The notes under the pieces: generated by a model
Told to the model about the DNA's origin: nothing
Databases searched by the model: none
The model's input: only the letters and a program-made list of their open reading frames with translations
In this document: in pieces, positions 15,451 through 23,268 of the stretch
How positions within the stretch are numbered: the first letter of the stretch is position 1
How the letters are laid out: the number at the start of each line of letters is the position of its first letter
From: JACQKA01 sp964462785
Lineage (GTDB): Bacteria > Patescibacteriota > Minisyncoccia > Phycocordibacterales > UBA2100
DNA length: 25,316 bases
Direction: 5' to 3'
NCBI GenBank assembly: GCA_964462785.1
Contig: CAYWZA010000016.1
Span: 1-25,316, forward strand
Program-made: the position numbers and the translations under genes

Positions 15451-15455
15451 AGTAC

Positions 15456-15677
15456 TTAGTCTGAAATGGATAATGTTTTGTTCCGCGCTTTGTGTCCGCT
15501 CACAATACGCACACGCGATGCGGAGACACTAAAGCGTTTGGCGATAATCTGCACTACACGCCTATTCGCCATATTATCCTGTGGCGGCTCTTTTACAAAG
15601 AGGTGCAGTTCGCCATCCTCCTCCGCAATATGCTCGCGTGAGGCACCGGCTGTCACTTTCACTCGGATATGCTGCAT
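15456..15677 (-). CDS. DUF167 (YggU/UPF0235) family protein
   Basis: This is a 73-residue protein with the family pattern: an N-terminal RVKVTAGASRE segment, the central ANRRVVQIIAKRFSV and the C-terminal VRIVSGHKARNKTLSI (usually G-x-x-S-R-x-K). The family is widely conserved but has no established function. It sits 15 nt after the membrane-protein gene and 5 nt before hpf, in one minus-strand run. No Shine-Dalgarno is visible. Confidence 0.88.
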   Translation of the reverse strand: MQHIRVKVTAGASREHIAEEDGELHLFVKEPPQDNMANRRVVQIIAKRFSVSASRVRIVSGHKARNKTLSISD

Positions 15678-15692
15678 GCGCTGAGTGCCGAT

Positions 15693-16265
15693 TTAATGTG
15701 CTGCGGGAGGCATAGGGGGCGCGTTTGGTGCGGACGGGGCTGGTGGTGCTGCAGCTGCCATACCGAGTCGTTTGCTGCGCTCACGAATTGCCTCGAGCAC
15801 ATAGCCGCCGGCTACCACAAACACGACATAGGCGATCATAATCTCCCAGAAGCCGAAGCGGATGGAATGCGTCAAAAATGTGCCGAGGAAAAACGCAAAA
15901 TACCACGACATGAACGAGAGCGTGCTCCCCCACCAGAGTTTCATTTTGTGAATATGGAGCAAGTAGGCATTGGCGACCAAAATCACGATGACGAGCATTT
16001 TGGATATAAAGACAGGATTCGTCATGCGATACAGTTGATTGTTCGCGAAATAGAACACGAGAAAGCCGAGTCCGGTGATCAAGCTGATGATGAGACCAAA
16101 GCGCAACACTTTGTAGGTAAGCGTCAGGAAAAGCTTTTCCGTTGGATCCACCTTTCCGTCGCGCAGGGCAAGGTTGAGAAATACCTCGATAAAAGTCGCC
16201 CCGCCGATACCAAGCGCGGCTCCGAACAAGTGGGCAATAACCAGCAGCGAATACGTGTCGATCAT
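15693..16265 (-). CDS. Multi-pass membrane protein next to the copper module
   Basis: This protein has about 190 residues and five predicted membrane helices. The first contains AHLFGAALGIGGA; histidines lie near membrane borders (HIHKMKLWWGS and THS), a layout reminiscent of CopD-like or haem-binding membrane proteins, but I cannot assign a family. The C-terminal tail is Ala/Pro-rich (PAPSAPNAPPMPPAAH) and ends in His. The start is uncertain: the ATG at 16263-16265 opens directly into the first helix; an ATG at 16305-16307 would add MTQAVWRTRPISNG. A long inverted repeat covers this region. The position behind copZ hints at metal handling, which is inference. Confidence 0.85.
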   Translation of the reverse strand: MIDTYSLLVIAHLFGAALGIGGATFIEVFLNLALRDGKVDPTEKLFLTLTYKVLRFGLIISLITGLGFLVFYFANNQLYRMTNPVFISKMLVIVILVANAYLLHIHKMKLWWGSTLSFMSWYFAFFLGTFLTHSIRFGFWEIMIAYVVFVVAGGYVLEAIRERSKRLGMAAAAPPAPSAPNAPPMPPAAH

Positions 16266-16386
16266 CCCGTTAGAAATAGGACGCGTACGCCATACGGCTT
16301 GCGTCATTCAGTTTATTTTTGCTAATGACATCGAATTCGTACATGTTTCGTTTGGTTACGGCGTCCGCGATTTCTAACGGGATCAT
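16261..16386 (-). repeat. Long inverted repeat between copZ and the membrane-protein gene
   Basis: Arms 16261-16277 and 16370-16386 match at 16 of 17 positions (14 bp perfect: 16264-16277 with 16370-16383). The stem continues inward with GGACGC (16279-16284) paired to GCGTCC (16361-16366). The left arm includes the ATG at 16263-16265. In the minus-strand mRNA the 3' region of copZ would pair with the start of the following gene. Confidence 0.7.
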
Positions 16387-16396
16387 ACGCCGATGG

Positions 16397-16603
16397 CTAG
16401 CTCGCTGTGTATCCAAGCGTCGCAATTTCACTCTTTATCTTATCGAGCGAAACCTTGCTCTCATCAAATTCAAATGTGCCTTTCTTGCCTTCGTAATCCA
16501 CAAACACACTTGCGACACCGTCCATGCCGGAGACAAGCATTTGAATGCCCGTCGCGCATGCCCCGCAGTGCATCCCCTCTATGTGCATATCTGTTTTTGT
16601 CAT
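16397..16603 (-). CDS. copZ: CopZ-like copper chaperone (HMA domain)
   Basis: This is a 68-residue heavy-metal-associated domain with the metal-binding loop GMHCGACATGI (CxxC at residues 13-16) and the ferredoxin-like beta-alpha-beta pattern (FVDYEGKKGTFEFDE, IKSEIATLGY). It would carry Cu+ to the N-terminal HMA domain of the CopA ATPase encoded just upstream, whose domain has the same GMHCxxC loop. It lies 20 nt after the copA stop but has its own -10 box 6 nt before the ATG, so it can be expressed alone. Other CxxC-HMA cargos cannot be excluded. Confidence 0.92.
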   Translation of the reverse strand: MTKTDMHIEGMHCGACATGIQMLVSGMDGVASVFVDYEGKKGTFEFDESKVSLDKIKSEIATLGYTAS

Positions 16604-16615
16604 GATGTCAGTATA
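16604..16615 (-). promoter_or_regulatory. -10 box 6 nt before copZ
   Basis: On the minus strand TATACT (16610-16615) is followed by GACATC and the ATG. It lies in the 20-nt gap behind copA, so copZ should have a separate leaderless transcript. Confidence 0.6.
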
Positions 16616-16623
16616 CTAAATGA

Positions 16624-19113
16624 TTATTTTTTCGCCTCCTCGGCTTCGGAATTCATTTCAATGGGCGGTACATAGCGCTTGAGGGAAAGAGAGTTGAGGA
16701 CGACGGAAACTGACGAGAATGCCATGGCAAAACCGGCAATTTCGGGGCGGAGTGTTGCCTGCGAAAGGTTGAAAAATACCTGCCCAAAGCTGCCCATCGA
16801 TAGGCGCGCGTTGTTAACCCACGGCAACGCGACGCCAGCGCTTTGTGTGAAGAGCAGGTGCGCGCCCGCCGCAACGGGAATAGCGACCACGTTGTAGAAG
16901 AACGCCCAGAAAAGATTTTGCCAGACTTTTACTATCGTCTTGCTTGAGAGCTGGATGGCTGTTACCACATCGCGCAGGTCGTCTTTCACCAAGATAATTT
17001 CGCCTGTCTCAATTGCCACGTCGGTACCCGATCCCACAGCAATGCCCACGTCCGCCTGCGCGAGCGCAGGCGAGTCATTAATGCCGTCACCCACCATCGC
17101 GACAACATTACCCTCCTCTTGCAATTTTTTCACCATCTCCGCCTTATTTTGCGGCAACACCTCTGCAAACACGCGGTCAATGCCCACCTGCTTTGCAATG
17201 GCCTCGCCGGTGCGCTTGTTGTCGCCGGTCATCATCACTATTTCTTTACGCATCTTTTTAAGCTCGGCAATTGCCTCCTTCGCAAACGGCTTGAGCGTAT
17301 CTGCCATGGCGATGAGCGCTGTTGGCTTTTTATCAACAAAGAGAAACACGGTTGTCTTTGCCTCATTCTGCAGCCGCTCAAGATCAGTATTGTAGGCAGA
17401 CACGTCAATATTGAGCTGCTTTGCATACACCAAATTACCAATTTCCACATCCATGCCATCTACCTTTCCATAAATACCCATACCAGAAATCGCTTTTGAA
17501 TCTTTCACTTCGCCGAGATTTCCTTTTTGCTTGCCGTGCTCAATAATGGCGCGCGAGAGCGGATGCTCCGATCCCTGCTCGACAGTGCCCGCAAGGTAGG
17601 CCGCCTTCCCCTCATCAACCGGTGCATTGGGCAGCATCATGAAATCGGTCACGGCAGGCTTACCAATCGTGAGCGTGCCCGTTTTGTCAAACACAATTGC
17701 TGTCAGTTTGTATGCCGTCTCTAGAGCCGCGCCCCCTTTCAAAATGATACCGAAACGCGCCGCACGCCCAATGCCCACCACGAGCGCCGTCGGCGTCGCG
17801 AGCCCCATCGCGCACGGGCAGGAAATCACCAAGACAGCAATCATGCGCATGATGGATGCGCGCATGTTGAGATCCCCAATGAAATACCAGCCGACAAACG
17901 TCAGTGCCGCAAATACCACCACAGCCGGCACGAAATACTCAGAAACTTTGTCTACCAAATCCTGCACGGGCGCGCGCGATGCCTGCGCCTCCTCCACCAT
18001 GCGAATGATCTGGAACAGGAGAGTCTCCTTGCCGACTTTCGTGGCGCGGAATTTGAACATTGACTCCTGATTGATGGTGGCTCCGATAACTTCCGCATTT
18101 ACTCCCTTTTTCACAGGGAATGACTCTCCGGTAACAACTTTTTCATCAATGTGCGATTCGCCTTCAACGATAACGCCGTCAACGGGAATTTTCTCTCCGG
18201 GACGCACGACGATAATATCGCCCACCTTCAGCTGATCAATCGGCACGGTCACCTCCTGTCCATCACGCATGACGTGCGCGTCTTTTGCTTCAAGTTTCAA
18301 AAGCTCCTTGATTGCAGTAGATGCGCGCCCTTTGGCGAGCGCTTCCGCATAGCGACCAAGCAAGATGAAACAGAGGAGTGCCGCCGAGCTTTCCCAGAAC
18401 GGATGATCGATGTTGAAGAATAGGAAACCGATGGCGCTGTAGAAATATGCCGCTGATGTACCGAGAACAACAAGCACATCCATGTTTGCCGCACCTACGC
18501 GAATCGCGGTAAATGCATTTCTGTAGAATGACCAACAGATGACAAATTGGATCGGCGTCGCAAGTATCCAATATATGTAATTGAGGTCGATGCGGAATGG
18601 CGGGTTCGCCACGTCAACAAAAAGCTCCGCTATCAATCTGAAGGGTTGTGCGACAAGATAAAAGAGAAACCCCACCAAATAATTCATCGTCGCGAAAAAT
18701 CCGCTTCCGGTCTGAACCGGCATGGACAAATTGAGGAAATCAAAGACTTCATGCACATGCGTCACGTTGAACATGTGAATGAGCATGTAATAGACGACGA
18801 TCGGGGCTGCGAGCGCGAACGCCCACTGCACCTTCTTTTTAGCGGCAAGAATCTGCTTTGCTTCTTTCTGTTCTTCTTCCTCTATCGAATTTGATTCCTC
18901 GTCAGGTCGAATGACGTCATACCCGAGCTTATTCACGAACGCATCGATCTGCTGCAAGCTAATTTTTGACTCGTCAAATTCAATTGCTGTTTTCTCCGCA
19001 CCGTAGCTCGTCTTGATGCTCGTGACACCGGGCTGTTTCCCTACCAGTTTGTCGATAAGGATCGAGCAGCTCGCACAGTGCATTCCTTTAACTTTTAAAA
19101 CGAGTTTTGTCAT
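16624..19113 (-). CDS. copA: P1B-type copper-transporting ATPase CopA
   Basis: This Cu+ export ATPase has 829 residues. In order: an N-terminal HMA domain with GMHCASC (10-16), the actuator domain with TGES, the membrane metal site CPCAMGLATPTAL (near 431), the phosphorylation site DKTGTLT (near 474), HP locus EHPLS, and GDGINDSPALAQADVGIAVG (near 676). Helix 7 has YNVVAIPVAAG and helix 8 MAFSSVSVVLNSL, the YN and MxxSS residues of Cu+ (P1B-1) pumps. Between the first and second helices there is an insert of about 45-50 residues (around 125-175) with an extra hydrophobic hairpin. A GGAGG Shine-Dalgarno lies at 19124-19128 inside the end of the cupredoxin gene. Confidence 0.96.
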   Translation of the reverse strand: MTKLVLKVKGMHCASCSILIDKLVGKQPGVTSIKTSYGAEKTAIEFDESKISLQQIDAFVNKLGYDVIRPDEESNSIEEEEQKEAKQILAAKKKVQWAFALAAPIVVYYMLIHMFNVTHVHEVFDFLNLSMPVQTGSGFFATMNYLVGFLFYLVAQPFRLIAELFVDVANPPFRIDLNYIYWILATPIQFVICWSFYRNAFTAIRVGAANMDVLVVLGTSAAYFYSAIGFLFFNIDHPFWESSAALLCFILLGRYAEALAKGRASTAIKELLKLEAKDAHVMRDGQEVTVPIDQLKVGDIIVVRPGEKIPVDGVIVEGESHIDEKVVTGESFPVKKGVNAEVIGATINQESMFKFRATKVGKETLLFQIIRMVEEAQASRAPVQDLVDKVSEYFVPAVVVFAALTFVGWYFIGDLNMRASIMRMIAVLVISCPCAMGLATPTALVVGIGRAARFGIILKGGAALETAYKLTAIVFDKTGTLTIGKPAVTDFMMLPNAPVDEGKAAYLAGTVEQGSEHPLSRAIIEHGKQKGNLGEVKDSKAISGMGIYGKVDGMDVEIGNLVYAKQLNIDVSAYNTDLERLQNEAKTTVFLFVDKKPTALIAMADTLKPFAKEAIAELKKMRKEIVMMTGDNKRTGEAIAKQVGIDRVFAEVLPQNKAEMVKKLQEEGNVVAMVGDGINDSPALAQADVGIAVGSGTDVAIETGEIILVKDDLRDVVTAIQLSSKTIVKVWQNLFWAFFYNVVAIPVAAGAHLLFTQSAGVALPWVNNARLSMGSFGQVFFNLSQATLRPEIAGFAMAFSSVSVVLNSLSLKRYVPPIEMNSEAEEAKK

Positions 19114-19115
19114 AT

Positions 19116-19553
19116 TTATTCTGCCTCCGGTCTCGGCAAGACTTTCATGACGCCCACCTTGCCGATCTGATCAAAGTGCCCGCGTTCTTTGGCATCCACC
19201 ATGCCCGAGCCGCATGCGACGGAGCAGTAGTATGGCCATTCGCCTGCGGTGTTCGCAACGAACTCAACGTGGATAGTGCCACGCGCAGGCAAACGCTGGG
19301 ATACGCCAAACTGGTCAATTGCGAAACCGTGATCATAGTCATCTTCATTGATGACCGTGAGTTTTATCCGATCACCCTGAGTCACCTCGAATGTCTCCGG
19401 ATACCAATTCCATCTATTTTTCTGAGCGGTCACTGTATACTCACGCACATTGCCAGTTACCGCGGCACGTTCGTCCGCAAAAAAGGTGCGGTACGCGATG
19501 CCGCCTCCAACGAGGAGAACGAGAACGATAAGGATCGAGATGTATTTGTTCAT
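19116..19553 (-). CDS. Membrane-anchored cupredoxin with a CuA-like loop
   Basis: This 145-residue protein has an N-terminal signal anchor (about 4-22) followed by one cupredoxin domain. The first ligand His lies in YDHGFAI; the C-terminal loop YYCSVACGSG is the COX2/N2OR CuA signature (C-S-x-x-C-G-S-G). The His that normally follows (CGSGH) is replaced by Met, and the next His is eight residues further (GHFDQ), so the metal site may differ from binuclear CuA. The domain would face outside. The gene lies 3 nt after the DsbD-fusion stop, with AGGTGG 8 nt before its ATG, and 2 nt before copA. No other oxidase subunit is in the window. Confidence 0.9.
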   Translation of the reverse strand: MNKYISILIVLVLLVGGGIAYRTFFADERAAVTGNVREYTVTAQKNRWNWYPETFEVTQGDRIKLTVINEDDYDHGFAIDQFGVSQRLPARGTIHVEFVANTAGEWPYYCSVACGSGMVDAKERGHFDQIGKVGVMKVLPRPEAE

Positions 19554-19556
19554 ACG

Positions 19557-22061
19557 TTATTCCACCTGAATTTTTTTGTAAACAAACATTGAAAGGAGCC
19601 CTGTAAGGATGAGCGAAATGACCACGAGCAGCACTTTGAAGTTTGTCTCGCTCATCGCATTTCCTGCATGTGCGTGTTCAATAGATGAAAGCCTCGTGAT
19701 CTTTTGCCCACCATCGGCTTCGACGTTCACAAAGAATGCTGCAACGACGGCTTCGTCAGCGCCAAGCGCGGCGCCCTTCGGACGAAATTGTGCGAACACG
19801 CGGTACGCTCCCGGCTCAGCGAACGGCACTTCAAAAGAGACTGGATCGCTCACTACATCCGGTCCCGTACTTTCAACATGTGCTTCTGCGATAGTCGCGC
19901 TGAAATTAAAACTATGCGAATGGGGCTTGCTCTCATCAAACATGGGTGTACCCGGCACATTCGCCGGAGCTTCATCATGTGCATGGCTGACAGGATGCGT
20001 GTGTACATACTGAGTCAGATCAGCGCTGATGGCTGCGACATGCATCGAAACACCCAGGTAGGTATCGAGCTCAACCCCCTTGCCATAGACATCGTGCACG
20101 GTGAAGCGCATTTCAGAAGTCTTCCCGGCGACGAGCGGCGAGTCATGTTCGAGAGCAACCTGATACCCTCCCACAACGACGTTCGTGAGATATTCTACCG
20201 GTACCTTTTTTGCACTGGCAAAATCACCATCTCCTGTGGTTACCAAAAACGTCGGCTGCCCAAATGTATGGGTCATGCCTTCGCTGTCGACAACATCAAC
20301 ATATAGCTTATACGCTCCTGCCTCGTTGAACGAAAGTAACGTACTCCACTGCCCCGCGGTGCCTTTTTCGGGATGTACGTGCATAAATTCACCAAGATCA
20401 TCGCGCACACCTACCACATGCATGTATTTCTCATGTGAAATGCTGAGCCCTTCATACGGGGTGTTGTCGGGTCGCGTATGCACGAAAAAGGTCGCCATAC
20501 TTGGCTCCCCCGCTACTGGAGTTTCTGGTGTGAGTGTCATCGATACCGCGAGCCCCGCACCCACATCGACTACTTCGTGGTACATCGCGGTGTGCCCAGC
20601 ATGGCTATCTGCAGTAGTGCCCGATGCCGCAGCGTGATCATGTGCATCTCCCGAATCATGATCGTGCTCCATTCCCCCCATCATTGCGTCCATTTCCTCA
20701 TGGGTCATCATCGCGCCGGTATCATGATCATGCATCATGCCATCTTCGTGCTCATGCGCCGCATCACTTGCCGCATGCTCGTGCTCCGCAGTTGCACTCG
20801 CCGGATGCGGGTGATCAGCTGGCGTCCCCGCGGCGTGCGCATGCCCCGACGTTTCAGCAGCAGCATGATCATGCGGTGCGCTTGCGTGCTGCAGAAACCA
20901 TTGCGGCAACGCCCAGATGAAGGTGATCGCGAGCGCAACACTGAGCACTGCAAACAATTCGCCCTGCGAACGCCATTTTTCGTATGCAGCTTGTTTCTCT
21001 GAAATTTGATGATCGCCCGGTATTGCGTCAATGCGTGCGCGCTCCCTGCGCCACCACCACCAGATAGGAAAGATCCACAGCGCCACGAGCACCCAATGCC
21101 CCAGCTCAAGCGGTAACCCGAACAATCCAGAAGCACCCACTAATTCTTCTGTCCCATGGCTATGCACAACGTCTGTTTCGAGTTTGGCATTCAAGGCGCC
21201 GAGAAACGCGTGCTCTTGCGTTACCTTTTCAAGCGCGGTGTGCAAACCGGAGGAAACCCACCACGCATGGCTGAAAAGCCCGAGAACCAAAATAAATCCC
21301 GCGACAAACACCATTGCCCATCCCGTTGCTTTTTCAATCTTATCCTTGCGTGCAACGAGCCAGTTAAGACCGTTCACACCGAGAATCGCCAAGACCGCGA
21401 GCAAGACCAGCGGCACAATGCGACCGATGGCGTGCGTAAGAAAGAGCGTCCATCCATAAGTCACATCTCCACTGGATGCAATTTCAATGAGCAAAAGCGG
21501 TGTTGCCGGATGCGGGCACCCAACGCCGATGTTGCCGAGAAAGAGCCCGAGCAGAAATGCCTTGATGAAATCGCCTTGATGCTGGATGAACGCCGGTGCC
21601 GCGCCGGTATACGAGGGCATGCGCACCTTGATGAGCCCGATCTCGCCGAGCGCAAAGAGCAGCGCGAAAATTCCTGCGATGAAATAGACCCAGTTTTTTA
21701 CCACCTCAAGCGGAGCACCGAGCGTGCCGATTGCCGCACCACCCACGAGCGCCGCGAGCACTCCGTACACTGAAAGCATGAGCGCCACCCCCGCACCAAA
21801 TGAAAGCGCGATCGCAAGCCCTCGCTGTAAGCCCTTACCCATTGAGAGCGGCACAATGACAAACGCGAGCGGCAGCGTGCATGGCAGCACGATCATCGTA
21901 AGCCCCGTGGCAAACGCAAAGAGATACCAGCCCATACTGCCATCAGGATTCGTCGGCGCGAGAAAGAAAAGCCACCACAGCGCAAAAAATATGACGAGCC
22001 CTAAGACACCCGCACCAAGCGCGAGCAATTTTTTGAAATCGACTGGTGTTTGCGGTTCCAT
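19557..22061 (-). CDS. CcdA/DsbD-type membrane protein fused to a His/Met-rich stretch and two beta domains
   Basis: This is an 834-residue mosaic. Residues about 10-300 form a CcdA/DsbD-like membrane domain with paired cysteines in helices (IVLPCTLPL near 58-66 and GVGCPHPATPLL near 176-187), which would carry electrons from the cytoplasm outward. Another helix pair lies at about 330-390. Residues about 391-497 are extremely rich in His, Asp and Met (HDHA, HEHED, MMHDHD, MEHDHD), a probable metal-binding segment. Two related beta domains follow: the first has YMHVVGV and FMHVHPE (near 557), the second SMHVAAI and YVHTHP (near 687), both ending in a GAYxxxxxF strand. A C-terminal helix closes the protein. 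It is flanked by a thioredoxin-like gene and a cupredoxin gene, which suggests reductive loading of outside copper sites. Confidence 0.88.
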   Translation of the reverse strand: MEPQTPVDFKKLLALGAGVLGLVIFFALWWLFFLAPTNPDGSMGWYLFAFATGLTMIVLPCTLPLAFVIVPLSMGKGLQRGLAIALSFGAGVALMLSVYGVLAALVGGAAIGTLGAPLEVVKNWVYFIAGIFALLFALGEIGLIKVRMPSYTGAAPAFIQHQGDFIKAFLLGLFLGNIGVGCPHPATPLLLIEIASSGDVTYGWTLFLTHAIGRIVPLVLLAVLAILGVNGLNWLVARKDKIEKATGWAMVFVAGFILVLGLFSHAWWVSSGLHTALEKVTQEHAFLGALNAKLETDVVHSHGTEELVGASGLFGLPLELGHWVLVALWIFPIWWWWRRERARIDAIPGDHQISEKQAAYEKWRSQGELFAVLSVALAITFIWALPQWFLQHASAPHDHAAAETSGHAHAAGTPADHPHPASATAEHEHAASDAAHEHEDGMMHDHDTGAMMTHEEMDAMMGGMEHDHDSGDAHDHAAASGTTADSHAGHTAMYHEVVDVGAGLAVSMTLTPETPVAGEPSMATFFVHTRPDNTPYEGLSISHEKYMHVVGVRDDLGEFMHVHPEKGTAGQWSTLLSFNEAGAYKLYVDVVDSEGMTHTFGQPTFLVTTGDGDFASAKKVPVEYLTNVVVGGYQVALEHDSPLVAGKTSEMRFTVHDVYGKGVELDTYLGVSMHVAAISADLTQYVHTHPVSHAHDEAPANVPGTPMFDESKPHSHSFNFSATIAEAHVESTGPDVVSDPVSFEVPFAEPGAYRVFAQFRPKGAALGADEAVVAAFFVNVEADGGQKITRLSSIEHAHAGNAMSETNFKVLLVVISLILTGLLSMFVYKKIQVE

Positions 22062-22062
22062 A

Positions 22063-22326
22063 TTATTGCGACTTTTCTTTTAGAGCCGCGAGAAATGTAT
22101 CTTTATCAAAGCCGCCCGTCGCGTGCAGCTCTCCATTTAAAAGAATGCCGGGGGATGCAAAAATCATGTGCTTTTGCGCTAGCTCCTGCCCCTCGGGGGT
22201 CGTGATGTCCCTATTTACATAGGTGACATTCGGCCAATCTTTTTCTACCGAATGCCAAAATTCCTCGAACGCAGCGCAGTGGGTGCATCCGGGTGAAGAA
22301 ACCGTCTCCAGTGTAACTGGCTTCAT
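22063..22326 (-). CDS. Thioredoxin-like protein with CTHC active site
   Basis: This 87-residue minimal thioredoxin/glutaredoxin fold has the redox motif SPGCTHC (CxxC at 14-17), the cis-Pro region ASPGILLNG and a C-terminal helix. It resembles small thioredoxin-like proteins of the TM0979/redox-active disulfide type. No signal peptide is visible, so it should be cytoplasmic. It is the first gene of the copper operon, 1 nt before the CcdA/DsbD fusion (stop and start in TAATATG), and would be the natural electron donor to its membrane cysteines. That role is inferred from the neighbourhood. Confidence 0.85.
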   Translation of the reverse strand: MKPVTLETVSSPGCTHCAAFEEFWHSVEKDWPNVTYVNRDITTPEGQELAQKHMIFASPGILLNGELHATGGFDKDTFLAALKEKSQ

Positions 22327-22360
22327 GCCCCTCTATTATATAGTACGAAAAGCAAGTCAA
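22327..22360 (-). promoter_or_regulatory. Promoter of the copper/redox operon
   Basis: On the minus strand TATAAT (22335-22340) lies 8 nt before the first ATG, with a -35-like TTGACT (22355-22360) 14 nt upstream. No CsoR, CueR or CopY gene is in the window. Confidence 0.6.
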
Positions 22361-22365
22361 TCCTT

Positions 22366-22380
22366 GTGTCCTGTGGACAC
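22366..22380. promoter_or_regulatory. Palindrome upstream of the copper operon promoter
   Basis: GTGTCC-TGT-GGACAC is a perfect 6-bp dyad with a 3-nt spacer, placed 5 nt upstream of the TTGACT -35. Its position and symmetry fit a regulator site, but no cognate regulator is identified and it could form a small hairpin instead. Confidence 0.4.
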
Positions 22381-22467
22381 CTGCAATTATTAGCGACGTA
22401 GAGCGAGCGAAATGAAAGACAGAGCAGGGCGGAGTTTTTCATTACCGAGCCGAGGAGCTAATGCAGG
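22380..22467. other. Intergenic region with nested inverted repeats
   Basis: The 220-nt space between the copper operon and the PEBP gene has no gene. It can fold as an outer stem (22380-22385 with 22462-22467, then 22390-22394 with 22457-22461) around an inner stem (22411-22417 with 22437-22443); a further 6-bp hairpin CACGCT/AGCGTG lies near 22477-22496. This could be a small RNA, the 3' structure of the PEBP mRNA, or chance. No known RNA family was recognised. Confidence 0.3.
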
Positions 22468-22547
22468 TCCAATACCACGCTGTCTCTGTAGCGTGAATGA
22501 GTGAGTGAGGCAAGGAACGATACCCTGTGGGCGCTGCACGGGGACCT

Positions 22548-23141
22548 TCATTGCATCCGCTTATACTTCCCGATCAAAACAGTCTCATCAATAATGTGTC
22601 GTCCCTCATCAATGGCGGTAGCGACTTCTTGCTTGGTGGCGCCCTCCTTCAAATCAAGCATCGTATTGAGCGCATAGAGTTTAAAAAAGTATCGATGCTC
22701 GCTGGGCTCATACTGAGGCGGGGGGCATGGGCCAGTGTACGCACTTTTTCCCGCACTGTTTGCGCCCTGCACTCCGGCAAACTCGCCGGTCGCAATCGAT
22801 TTCGTCGTGGGATCAATATTGAAAAGCACCCAGTGATCAAACACCCCGTCGGGGCGCAGCTGCTTGGGCACATCGGGGTCGTCCATGAGAAGCGCGAGTG
22901 ACTTCGTCCCCTCCGGCACACCATCAATCATGAGCGGCGGATTGGCATTATCGCCATCGCAAGTGAATGCGGATGGAATGATGCCGCCGTTCGTAAATGC
23001 TGAGCTCGTGAGAGTGAGAGACATAGCTTTTTGTTGCTCTGTTGTGGGCGCCTCTGCGGGGTCGCTCGCAAAGATAAGCACCAAACCGCCGACAACACCC
23101 GCAATAAAGATGAGTGCCCCTGCGCGCATCGCCGTCTGCAT
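22548..23141 (-). CDS. PEBP / YbhB-YbcL family (Raf kinase inhibitor-like) protein
   Basis: This 197-residue protein has an N-terminal membrane anchor or signal (about 5-26) and then a PEBP domain. Family signatures are FTCDGDNANPPL, LLMDDPDVPK, FDHWVLFNIDP, GPCPPPQYEPSEHRYFFKLYAL and the helical end ATAIDEGRHIIDETVLIGKYKR. PEBP proteins bind phospholipid-like or other small ligands; the bacterial role is not established. The ATG at 23139-23141 is preferred to an upstream in-frame start at 23207 because a TGGTATACT extended -10 ends 6 nt before it. It is a single gene, probably facing the outside of the membrane. Confidence 0.93.
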   Translation of the reverse strand: MQTAMRAGALIFIAGVVGGLVLIFASDPAEAPTTEQQKAMSLTLTSSAFTNGGIIPSAFTCDGDNANPPLMIDGVPEGTKSLALLMDDPDVPKQLRPDGVFDHWVLFNIDPTTKSIATGEFAGVQGANSAGKSAYTGPCPPPQYEPSEHRYFFKLYALNTMLDLKEGATKQEVATAIDEGRHIIDETVLIGKYKRMQ

Positions 23142-23153
23142 GGGGCGAGTATA
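23142..23153 (-). promoter_or_regulatory. Extended -10 promoter of the PEBP gene, leaderless geometry
   Basis: On the minus strand TGGTATACT (hexamer 23148-23153) is followed by CGCCCC and the ATG. The 6-nt gap decides the start codon. Confidence 0.65.
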
Positions 23154-23190
23154 CCACGCCCCACATGTGGAATATTGGAGCGCCCGCGCG

Positions 23191-23218
23191 TTGCAATACT
23201 TCCGCAAGAATGTAAAAT
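23191..23218 (+). promoter_or_regulatory. Promoter of the tRNA-Asn gene
   Basis: TTGCAA (23191-23196) and TAAAAT (23213-23218) are 16 nt apart. The transcript would have about 45 nt of leader, with a GTGCC/GGCAC hairpin (23225-23229 with 23237-23241), before the tRNA 5' end. Confidence 0.55.
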
Positions 23219-23268
23219 ACCTCTGTGCCCACCAGTGGCACGGTTCTCCTTAAAAAAGAGGACAATAT

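Noticed and set aside
15669..16325. 218-residue plus-strand frame opposite the membrane protein
   Set aside because: It is a shadow of the membrane-protein gene. The minus-strand product has clear membrane helices, while the plus frame gives a low-complexity charged sequence without start signals.
20560..20890. Simple-sequence or CRISPR-like repetition in the HAH/HDH-rich region
   Set aside because: The repeated CATG/ATGATC-like words come from His-, Asp- and Met-rich codons in an intact frame; there are no regularly spaced identical repeats. No CRISPR array was seen anywhere in the window.
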